Source: Bacteroidales bacterium UBA1216
GTDB taxonomy: Bacteria > Bacteroidota > Bacteroidia > Bacteroidales > Paludibacteraceae
DNA length: 30,977 nucleotides
Reading direction: 5' to 3'
NCBI GenBank assembly: GCA_002309255.1
Contig: DBXI01000061.1
Location: forward strand, 1-30,977
The number at the start of each line of letters is the position of its first letter. Positions within the stretch are counted from its first letter, which is position 1. A program made the translations under genes and the position numbers. This document shows positions 18,290 through 26,500 of this stretch, piece after piece. The notes under the pieces are model-generated. The model was not told the origin of the DNA. It searched no databases and saw only the letters and a list, made by a program, of their open reading frames with translations.

Positions 18290-19540
18290 ATGTTTCGGGT
18301 AGGTCATAATATTGTTATACTGTGCGTCTGCTTGGCAGTCGTCATGGTGGCCTGTCAGCCGGTAGAGAAACCTGCGGATGACAAGGTGGTCGGCACGATG
18401 GCTAAATCCGCCAAGCGGGGAGTGGCATTTAACTTCTCGCAAGTCGAAGATCTGCCGCTGCTCACGGATGCTATCTCATGGGATTACAACTGGGGAAATG
18501 ACCAGAATTCCTTGGCGGCAAAGTGGATGGATGATGAGGGCGTGGAGTACTGCCCCATGTGTTGGAGCAACAACTATAACGCCGAACGTATTCGTGCATA
18601 CGTGGCTGCGCATCCTGCGGTTAAGTGTTTGTTGGCGTACAATGAGCCGAACTTGAAGGATCAGGCCAACATGACCCCCAGTCAAGCTGCCGTACGCTGG
18701 AGTGAGGTCGTTGCTTTAGCCGGTGAGTTGAAACTCAAGTTGGTGTCACCGGCTATGAATTATGGCACTTTGTCTAGCTACGGTGACCCCATAAAGTGGC
18801 TGGACGAGTTCTTCACATTGATTGATCCTGACGATATCTATGCGATTTCCATTCATTGCTATATGGCAAGTCCTCAGGCTGTTGAAGATTATATAGCACG
18901 GTTCTATAAGTACAACAAACCGATTTGGCTGACCGAATTCTGTGCGTGGGAGGACTATGCTATTCATTCGGAAGAAGACCAGATGACGTACATGTGTGCC
19001 GTACTGAATTATCTGGAGCAAGATCCGCATGTAGAACGCTACGCATGGTTTATTCCGCGGGCAAAAGCGGGCTACCCGTACATGCAACTGTTGACTTCCG
19101 TAACTCCTTATGAACTCACATCGGCGGGCAAGGTGTATTGCGGATTCTCATCGTTCGACAAGTCTGTTTGGCTCAAGGCATCATCACCGGTTCAGGCATC
19201 CAATTATATAGCCTTGTCCGATAACAAAGTGCAGGTGCGTCCGTCAACTGATGGAAAAGGGTTGATGCTCAACGTCTTTTCTACAGGACAGTCAGTAGAG
19301 TATCAGATTTATAATCCGCAGGCATCATCACAAATACAGTTGCGTTACGCCGGCGGAGAAGGCAGTATGATTATATGGGTGGATGACGATCCTATGGCTA
19401 TTGCTGACATGAAAGCTACAGGGAAAATGAATCAATGGGAAACGATAACATTGTCGGCCAATGTACCCAAAGGAAAGCATCGCCTTCGTTTGGAAATGGA
19501 GAGCGGTGTCATCAATCTTGCGTGGTTTCAATGTAATTAA
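18290..19540 (+). CDS. GH128 beta-1,3-glucanase lipoprotein with C-terminal CBM6-like domain
   Basis: 416 aa. A lipoprotein signal ends at Cys22 (VVMVAC). The catalytic domain (about 45-290) is a short TIM barrel of the glycosyl-hydrolase catalytic core type. DYNWGN and YCPMCW lie early; LLAYNEPN carries the candidate acid/base E119; DDIYAISIHCY follows; and PIWLTEFCAWED carries the candidate nucleophile E216. These are GH128 hallmarks, a family known for beta-1,3-glucan hydrolysis in fungi and bacteria. Residues about 303-416 form a CBM6-like beta-sandwich (VEYQIYNPQASSQIQLRYAG; KGKHRLRLEMESGVINLAWFQ). The gene starts one base after the GH16 stop. GH128 enzymes differ in whether they act endo or exo and in the oligosaccharide released; the sequence alone does not settle this. 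Confidence 0.88.
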   Translation: MFRVGHNIVILCVCLAVVMVACQPVEKPADDKVVGTMAKSAKRGVAFNFSQVEDLPLLTDAISWDYNWGNDQNSLAAKWMDDEGVEYCPMCWSNNYNAERIRAYVAAHPAVKCLLAYNEPNLKDQANMTPSQAAVRWSEVVALAGELKLKLVSPAMNYGTLSSYGDPIKWLDEFFTLIDPDDIYAISIHCYMASPQAVEDYIARFYKYNKPIWLTEFCAWEDYAIHSEEDQMTYMCAVLNYLEQDPHVERYAWFIPRAKAGYPYMQLLTSVTPYELTSAGKVYCGFSSFDKSVWLKASSPVQASNYIALSDNKVQVRPSTDGKGLMLNVFSTGQSVEYQIYNPQASSQIQLRYAGGEGSMIIWVDDDPMAIADMKATGKMNQWETITLSANVPKGKHRLRLEMESGVINLAWFQCN

Positions 19541-19562
19541 TGTATAAAAATTGGTGCAACAT

Positions 19563-21053
19563 ATGAAGAAACTCTACCTCCTCCTTCTCTCTCTTGCGGC
19601 TTTGCAGTTGAACGCACAAGTCGTTATTGACGACTTCGAGAGCTCGCCCAAGCAGTGGGACAATGTGTCCTGCAGTAGTGCCATTGTAGAAAACCCGTCG
19701 CAAACAGGATTGAACCTTAGCTGCACGTGCTTGCAGATAGCTCGTGCTCCTGAGTGCGACAACTGGTCGGGTGCTATCACGTATTTAGCCACACCCGCAA
19801 CGGGCTACAAATATGTGCACGCACTTATGCTCCGCGACAACGGCAATAAACCCAACCTCAAGGTGACTGACAATGGCGAGAATCTGGATATCGAACCTCT
19901 CACCGCCATCGTTGCCAACCAGTGGCAAGACGTAGTGTTCGACATCAGCGACAAGGCGCAGGTGGACTTTGTGTTCTTCATGGCTGACCGCGAGAACAAC
20001 ACCGAAGATGCAGTGGTTTATGTAGATGACATTATCCTGAGCAATGACGCCACGCCGCGCACTACGGCCAATAAGGTTTGCGGTGAGGTAGGCGAATACG
20101 AGCTGGTGTGGAACATGGACTTCACGGGTAGCAGTCTGCCCGATTGCTGGAACATAGAGGTCAACGGCAACGGCGGTGGCAATAACGAGCTGCAGTACTA
20201 CTGCGAACGGGGTGTGTCTATCGGCAAAGATCCGAAGGAAGGCAAGCAGTGCTTGATCCTCACGGCACGCAAGGAGAATTATGCTGGAAAGACCTGCACT
20301 TCAGGCCGCGTGAACACCCTTGAGCATACTTATTTCCAATACGGCAAGATAGAGGCACGCATCTGGTTCCCGAACACGGCGAACGGTCTGTGGCCGGCGT
20401 TCTGGATGATGGGCAACGATTTTAGTAGTGTAGGCTGGCCGGCTTGCGGTGAGACGGATATCGTCGAACTGGGTAACTCCGGCGGCTTTGGCGGCACACA
20501 GGATCGTTACTTCAACGGCGCGTCACATTGGGGACCCGACTGGCAGAATCATTGTCAGGATTATAACACCATAACAAACAGTTACAGCGTAGAGGATGGT
20601 TTTCATATCTTCACTTGCATCTGGACGCCCGAGAATGTGTCAATGTACGTCGATCGTGATGCACACCCGAATGCTGCACCGTACTACCAGCTGTCGATCC
20701 CAGCTTCCAATGATGCTTACGCCCCCGGCAAGTACTTCCACAAGCCGAACTTCATCATCTTCAACCTTGCTATAGGTGGTAACTTCCCGGGCATCTATAA
20801 CATCAACGAGATCACTGCTCTGGCTCAAGGTTCCCGTTCTATGTATATCGACTGGTTGCGCATCTATCAGCGTGGGGATGAGGGACAGAACTTCACATCC
20901 AATGTGCTGTCCGAGGCTATTGAGAATGATCTGTCAACACTGAATGATATGCAGAACGACGTACCGGCTGCTACCAAGCTCCTGCGGGATGGTCTACTCT
21001 TCATCCGCCGTGGTGATACACTATACGACATGCAAGGCAATATTATTCGTTAA
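19563..21053 (+). CDS. Secreted GH16 endo-beta-1,3-glucanase with N-terminal binding domain and sorting tail
   Basis: 496 aa from the ATG at 19563; an upstream in-frame TTG at 19551 is less likely because the ATG starts a clean signal peptide (MKKLYLLLLSLAALQLNAQ). Residues about 20-165 form a jelly-roll-like domain (VVIDDFESSPKQW, VDFVFFMADRENNTEDAVVYVDDIIL), probably carbohydrate-binding. The GH16 domain (about 175-440) has NGNGGGNNELQYY and NGLWPAFWMMGND. The active site reads GETDIVE (E297, D299, E302), with threonine where most relatives have Ile, Leu or Val. The end (KLLRDGLLFIRRGDTLYDMQGNIIR region) is the tail shared by GH81 and others, and there is no lipobox. It follows the GH128 gene by 22 bases. 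It is probably released or attached by a T9SS-like route. Confidence 0.93.
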   Translation: MKKLYLLLLSLAALQLNAQVVIDDFESSPKQWDNVSCSSAIVENPSQTGLNLSCTCLQIARAPECDNWSGAITYLATPATGYKYVHALMLRDNGNKPNLKVTDNGENLDIEPLTAIVANQWQDVVFDISDKAQVDFVFFMADRENNTEDAVVYVDDIILSNDATPRTTANKVCGEVGEYELVWNMDFTGSSLPDCWNIEVNGNGGGNNELQYYCERGVSIGKDPKEGKQCLILTARKENYAGKTCTSGRVNTLEHTYFQYGKIEARIWFPNTANGLWPAFWMMGNDFSSVGWPACGETDIVELGNSGGFGGTQDRYFNGASHWGPDWQNHCQDYNTITNSYSVEDGFHIFTCIWTPENVSMYVDRDAHPNAAPYYQLSIPASNDAYAPGKYFHKPNFIIFNLAIGGNFPGIYNINEITALAQGSRSMYIDWLRIYQRGDEGQNFTSNVLSEAIENDLSTLNDMQNDVPAATKLLRDGLLFIRRGDTLYDMQGNIIR

Positions 21054-21070
21054 ATTCGTACCGATAGAAC

Positions 21071-21099
21071 AAATTCCGTGTAAATCCGTGAAATCCGTA
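21071..21099 (+). repeat. Iterated AAATCCGTG array before the third GH16 gene
   Basis: AAATTCCGTG, TAAATCCGTG and AAATCCGTAC follow one another in the 51-base gap, and the start codon comes six bases after. No promoter motif is seen here. The unit differs from those of the later gaps but the architecture is the same. Confidence 0.75.
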
Positions 21100-21104
21100 C
21101 TCAA

Positions 21105-22088
21105 ATGAAAAAGATAATACTCTCCGTACTCCCGTTTATCCTTCTCTCCTGCGCACAGCAGCCGCAGTACACCCTCGTCTGGGAGGATAACTTCGACGCG
21201 CCCGAGCTGAATGCCGCCTTCTGGAACGTGGACGACAACGCTCGCGGTGGCGGTAACGCAGAGCTCCAGTACTACGCCCCGAAGAACGTGACGATTGAGA
21301 AGCATCCGGTGAGTGGCGAGAGCTGCCTCGTGCTCAATGCGCAGCGCGAGGACTACTGTTATATGACGGCTGACGGCAAGCAGGGTTATCGTCCGGCGAC
21401 CTCCGCTCGTCTGAACACGCAGGACAAGGTGACCGTGGAGTACGGACGCGTGGAGGCACGTATCGCCTTCCCCTATACAGCCAACGGTCTGTGGCCAGCG
21501 TTCTGGATGCTCGGCAACAACCTCGCCACCGATCTTGGCGACAGTGATGACATTGACCGCCGTGTGGCTGAACTTGAAGCGCAGGGCAGGGTAGTGTGGC
21601 CTAAGTGCGGCGAGATAGATATATGCGAGATGGGGCACAAGAACGGCATCTCAGCCGGCACACAGGATCGTTACTTCAACGGCGCAGCACACTGGGGCGA
21701 GGCGTTCAACAACGGCAACTACCCCAACGTCGGCGAGTTCCACACCTGGGACTACCCCGTGCAGGGGGATTTCCACTTGTTCACACTCATCTGGGATGAA
21801 GACTCCATTGCTATGTACCTCGACCTCGACCGTAACCCCGACACCAAGCCGTACTTCGCCCTCTCGCTCCGTGACAAGCAGATCAACGAGCCCGGACACT
21901 ACTTCAACCACCCGTTCTATCTGGTGCTCAACCTATCCGTCGGCGGCTTCTTCCCCGACATGCCCAACCCCGAGAAGTACTCCGACGTGATCTCCGCCGA
22001 CCTGCTCGAACCTGTCACCGCTCTCCCCGCCGACGGCACCCCGGTGAAGATGTTCATCGATTACATCAGAATATATAAAAAATCGTAA
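21105..22088 (+). CDS. GH16 endo-beta-1,3-glucanase lipoprotein
   Basis: 327 aa and nearly all catalytic domain. The lipoprotein signal MKKIILSVLPFILLSC (Cys16) is followed directly by YTLVWEDNFDAPELN, so there is no spacer domain, unlike the first GH16. GH16 features are NARGGGNAELQYY, YGRVEARIAFPYTANGLWPAFWML, and the active site CGEIDICE with nucleophile E170, D172 and acid/base E175. A roughly 20-residue insertion (DLGDSDDIDRRVAELEAQGR) lies just before the active-site strand. C-terminal motifs (YFNHPFYLVLNLSVGGFFPDMP, MFIDYIRIYKKS) are standard. It precedes the inner-membrane transporter, so a periplasmic-facing role on imported oligosaccharides is possible. The codon usage is richer in C-ending codons than in susC/susD. 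Confidence 0.94.
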   Translation: MKKIILSVLPFILLSCAQQPQYTLVWEDNFDAPELNAAFWNVDDNARGGGNAELQYYAPKNVTIEKHPVSGESCLVLNAQREDYCYMTADGKQGYRPATSARLNTQDKVTVEYGRVEARIAFPYTANGLWPAFWMLGNNLATDLGDSDDIDRRVAELEAQGRVVWPKCGEIDICEMGHKNGISAGTQDRYFNGAAHWGEAFNNGNYPNVGEFHTWDYPVQGDFHLFTLIWDEDSIAMYLDLDRNPDTKPYFALSLRDKQINEPGHYFNHPFYLVLNLSVGGFFPDMPNPEKYSDVISADLLEPVTALPADGTPVKMFIDYIRIYKKS

Positions 22089-22120
22089 TCACGTCATTAC
22101 GACATCACGACATCACGAAA
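22089..22120 (+). repeat. CATCACGA-type repeat array before the MFS gene
   Basis: TCACGTCATTACGACATCACGACATCACGA-like units (period 8-9 bases) occupy the junction up to an A/T-rich leader and the ATG at 22133. It is the first of four gaps in the window that carry the TCATCACG word family. Confidence 0.8.
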
Positions 22121-22132
22121 AATTTATAAAGC

Positions 22133-23485
22133 ATGAAACTCTCAATAAAAGAAAAACTCGGCTATAGTCTCGGTGACACAGCGTCGCATTTCGTGTGGGA
22201 CTTGGTAGGCTTCTGGTTGCTCATCTTCTACACCGATATCTACGGCCTCTCGCCCGCGCTGGCAGGCGTCATCATGTTCGTCGGTTCGATTTGGGACGCA
22301 CTGATGGATCCCGTCGTAGGCATCATCTCCGACCGCACCAGTTCGCGCTGGGGTAAGTTCCGTCCGTACCTGTTGTTCGGCTCGGTGCCGTATGCTATAC
22401 TGGCTGTGCTGGCGTTCACCACGCCGGAGTTCGGCTTGAACGGTAAGTTCGCCTATGCGCTGATCACCTGTCTGCTGCTGCGTACCGCTTACGCCTTCGT
22501 CAACCTGCCGTATAGCTCGCTGTCGGCGGTGATGACCGATGATAGTAGCGAGCGTGCCGGACTGAACACCTACCGCTTCATTGCAGCGTATATAGGTCAG
22601 TTCATTGTGACCGGTGCAGCTCTGTACTTCGTCAAGTGGCTTGGCGCGATCGGCAATGACGGTGTGGTCAATCAGGCGCAGGGCTATCAATATACGGTAG
22701 CGATGTTCGGCGTGCTAAGCGTACTGTTCTTCTTGATCGCTTTCTTCACCACCAAGGAGCGCGTGCCTCAGCCCGAGAAACAGGACAACAATGTACTGAA
22801 GGACTTCAAGTACCTGTTCATGAACAAGGCGTGGATCGTACTTACCTGCGTGGGAATAGTCTCGTTCATCATGTTCGCCATGCAGAACGCCGCTATCGCT
22901 TATTACTTCAAGTACTACATCCACGATGCAGAGAACGTCCAACTGTTCAATGTATTAGGCACTATAGCGCTGATCGTTGCTTTGCCGGCCTCCAAGCCGT
23001 TGGCCAAACGTTTCGGAAACAAGATGGTGTATATTATGTCATCGGTTGTTTCGGGTGTGTTCTTTGCGTTGATCTTCGTTGCCGGCGACAACCTGCCGCT
23101 TGTATATACTTTTAATATCCTCGCTAAGATGGCTTACGCACCTGCTGTACCTCTCTTGTGGACAATGCTTGCGGATGTAGCCGACTTTGGCGAATGGAAG
23201 TTCAATCGCCGTACTACCGGTCTCTGCTTCTCGGCCTCCGTGCTGGCGCAGAAGCTCGGTTGGGCTATCGGCGCTGCGGCTGCAGGCTGGCTGCTGAGCG
23301 TCACACATTTCGTGGCGAATGCCGATATCCAATCCGACACCGCAATGATGGGTATCCGTCTGCTGGTGAGCGTAATACCGGGCGTGCTATACGCATCTTG
23401 CGCACTAGTGATGCTGTTCTACAACCTTGATAATGCCACCATGGCGCAGATGAAATCCGAACTTGATGCACGACGTGCACAATAA
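22133..23485 (+). CDS. MFS sugar:cation symporter, GPH (MelB-like) family, inner membrane
   Basis: 450 aa with about twelve hydrophobic segments. The N-terminal signature of the glycoside-pentoside-hexuronide family is clear: KLGYSLGDTASHFVWDLVGFW, FYTDIYGLSPALAG (32-45), DALMDPVVGIISDRT (55-69) and SRWGKFRPYLLFG (71-83). The cytoplasmic loop after segment six carries TTKERVPQPEKQDN. Known GPH carriers import sugars or oligosaccharides with Na+ or H+. Placement between periplasmic or surface glucanases and a cytoplasmic phosphorylase suggests it carries beta-glucan oligosaccharides (laminaribiose or longer) into the cytoplasm. This substrate is inferred from context only. Confidence 0.92.
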   Translation: MKLSIKEKLGYSLGDTASHFVWDLVGFWLLIFYTDIYGLSPALAGVIMFVGSIWDALMDPVVGIISDRTSSRWGKFRPYLLFGSVPYAILAVLAFTTPEFGLNGKFAYALITCLLLRTAYAFVNLPYSSLSAVMTDDSSERAGLNTYRFIAAYIGQFIVTGAALYFVKWLGAIGNDGVVNQAQGYQYTVAMFGVLSVLFFLIAFFTTKERVPQPEKQDNNVLKDFKYLFMNKAWIVLTCVGIVSFIMFAMQNAAIAYYFKYYIHDAENVQLFNVLGTIALIVALPASKPLAKRFGNKMVYIMSSVVSGVFFALIFVAGDNLPLVYTFNILAKMAYAPAVPLLWTMLADVADFGEWKFNRRTTGLCFSASVLAQKLGWAIGAAAAGWLLSVTHFVANADIQSDTAMMGIRLLVSVIPGVLYASCALVMLFYNLDNATMAQMKSELDARRAQ

Positions 23486-23502
23486 TAGATAATTCATTGT
23501 GG

Positions 23503-23541
23503 TTTCGTAATCACGTAATTACGTAATCACGTCATCACGAA
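23503..23541 (+). repeat. CGTAATCACG/CGTCATCACG repeat array before the phosphorylase gene
   Basis: Successive units TCGTAATCACG, TAATTACG, TAATCACG and TCATCACG fill the junction. They include the perfect palindrome ACGTAATTACGT (23514-23525). The array is followed by an A-rich leader and the ATG at 23555. Confidence 0.8.
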
Positions 23542-23554
23542 AAATAATAAGACA

Positions 23555-26500
23555 ATGGTCAACGGAAAATACATCGACATCAACGGTGAGAAGTTCTATG
23601 AGATCAGGAACTACGACCGGATGCAACCGTTCTTTATATCTATAGCATCGGACACCGATCTATGGATGTACCTGTCATCCACAGGCGGACTGAGTTGTGG
23701 AAGGCGGAGTCCGGACTTTGCGCTCTTTCCTTACTACACCGACGACAAGATCACGCAGAACTACACCTTCACCGGTGCACGCACTCTGGTTCGCGTACAA
23801 TCTAAGGTCTGGGAACCGTTCAGCGTGAACAATGATGCCTTGTACGAAGTGGAGCGCCGCATCTGCAAGTCGGTCACCGGCAACTGCATCCTTTTCGAGG
23901 AGACGAACCTCACGCTTGGTCTGCGCTTCCGCTACACGTGGCAACCCGCTGACCGCTTCGGCTGGGTGCGCAAGGCGTACATTGAGAACCTCGCCCCGCA
24001 GCCACAGGAGTTCGAACTCATCGATGGCGTGCAGAACGTGTTGCCATCAGGGGTCAATCGCCAGACGCAGAACGTGTATTCGACCCTCGTTGATGGCTAC
24101 AAGAAAACCGAACAAGTCGTAGTCGAAAGAGAAAAGACCGTTTCACTCAAAGAAAAAAGCCTAAATACTCCGCTTGTGCTGTTCAGGATGGAAGCGATCA
24201 TGGTGGACAAAGCCGAACCCAGCGAGAGCCTCCGTTGCAACACGGCTTACTCCATCGATACCGATGACTTTACTATCCTCACTTCGTCCATGCAGCTCGA
24301 TGCGTTCCGCCACGGCGGTACGATTCACCCCGAACCCGAATCCAAGGGCGTGCAGGGCGCATATCTGCTGTACAACACCCTGACGCTGCAGTCCGGCGAG
24401 AGCCGCGAGTGGATGTTCGTTATGGATGTGGAGAAAGATGCCTGCGACGTGCACCAACTGCTTCACGAGATTAGTAAGCCCGACCACAAGCAGGTTGTTC
24501 TCAATGCCCTGCAGGCGACAACCGCCAACCTCCGCGCTATCGTCGCTCATAACGACGGCGTGCAACTGACAGGCGACGAGGCGCAGGACGCCCGCCACTT
24601 CGCCAACGTGCTGTTCAACACCATGCGCGGCGGTTATTATGCCGATGATTATACGATCCACTCTGCCGACTTCGCCCACCATGTTCAGGTGTTCAACCAC
24701 GCCCTCTACGAGCAGTACAAGCCGTTCTTCAGTTCGCTGCCCGAGCTGCTCAAGCGCGATGAACTGGAAGACCGTATAATAGATCGCCTCGATCATCAGT
24801 TGCACCGCTTGTTTATGGAGTACTTGCCGCTGACGTTCTCGCGCCGTCACGGTGACCCGTCGCGTCCGTGGAACAACTTCGACATCCGTGTCAAGGACAA
24901 GGACGGCCATCCGCTCATCGCCTACCAGGGCAACTGGCGTGACATCTTCCAGAACTGGGAAGCACTCTCCGCCTCGTATCCTAACTACGTCAATGCTATC
25001 ATCGCCAAGTTCCTCAATGCATCGACGGCTGACGGATACAACCCCTACCGCATCACATCCGAGGGTATCGACTGGGAGGTCATCAATCCAGACGACCCAT
25101 GGTCGAACATCGGCTACTGGGGCGATCATCAGATCATCTACCTCTGCAAGCTCCTCGAGCTTAGCCGTGACCATGACCCCAAGGCACTCAACGAACTGAT
25201 TGCTCAGCGTGAGTTCGCCTTTGCCGCAGTCCCCTACCGCATCAAATCGTACAATGAGATTGTCGCCAACTCCAAGGATACTATCCGTTTCGATGACGAG
25301 GCGCACCAGCGCATCCTTTCCCTCATCCCGACTTATGGTCAGGATGCTCGACTCATATTAGATAAGGATAATCAGCCGTTGCTCGTCACCGGTGCAGAGA
25401 AGCTGCTCATCACCATGCTTGCCAAGCTCTCCAACCACATCCCGGGAGCAGGCATCTGGATGAACACCCTCCGCCCCGAGTGGAACGATGCCAACAACGC
25501 CCTCGTCGGCAACGGCGCATCAGTCGTCACCGTCTGCTACCTCTATCGTTACATGCAGCTGCTCAAACAGTTGTTCATTGAGGCGGGCGACGCGACTTAC
25601 GCCGTGCACGCTGAAGTGGTCAAACTGACCTATGATCTGATCCAGGCGCTGATGAACAATCTTGTCGAGAAAGATGGCGCAGGCGAGTTCACGCAGCAGG
25701 CTGTTCGTCCTTACACCGACGCCGCAGGGCTGGCCGGTGAGACCTACCGCAATGCTGCTTATGCAGGCTTCAACGGCGAGCGCGTGGATATCACTGCCAA
25801 GATGCTGGCCGAGAGCATCGATGTATTGTCGTTGCTCGTCAAGAACACGATTGAGTGCAACCGCCGCCAGGACGGCCTATACAACGCTTATAACCTCGTC
25901 AAGTTCAGCAAGAACACTATCGAGGTGACCGAACTTTACGAGATGTTGGAAGGTCAGGTGGCTGTACTGTCGTCCGGTTTGCTCTCTGCTGACGAGGCGG
26001 CGGATCTGCTGGATGCTATGCGTCAGTCGGCGCTCTACCGCGAGGATCAGCAGAGTTATATGCTTTATCCGAATCGTAGGCGTCCATCATTCTTGGAGAT
26101 GAACAATCTGCCTGCCGAGGCTGCCGAACTTCCTGTTGTACAGAAATATCTGGGCACTATCCTCAAGCAGGATTGTGACGGCGGCATCCATTTCGATGCA
26201 TCGTTCCGCAATGCGAACAACCTGCCGGATGAACTCAAAGAATTGTATGAGCAGACGTTCAACCACCACGCCTTCACCGGCCGCAGTGGCACGTTCTACA
26301 AGTACGAAGGCCTCGGCTCTATCTACTGGCACATGGTAAGCAAGCTCCTCCTCGCCGTCGGCGAGAACATTGCCAAGATTTATGGAGAATCTGGAAATTC
26401 TGGAGAATCTGGAACATCCAGTCTTACCAGACTCATCGCACACTACCGTGCTATCAAAGAGGGATTGGGTCTGCACAAATCCCCCGAGCAGTACGGCTCG

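Noticed and set aside
23514..23525. ACGTAATTACGT palindrome as a specific operator
   Set aside because: It arises naturally from overlapping CGTAATTACG-type repeat units in this array; not enough to claim a regulator site.
22089..23541. CRISPR-like array in the repeated junctions
   Set aside because: Units are 7-10 bases, degenerate and contiguous, with no spacers of constant length and no cas genes.
24161..25306. Long open frame on the minus strand (381 codons)
   Set aside because: Lies wholly antisense to the well-supported phosphorylase gene; its length follows from the GC-rich, C-ending codons of that gene, and the product shows no domain.
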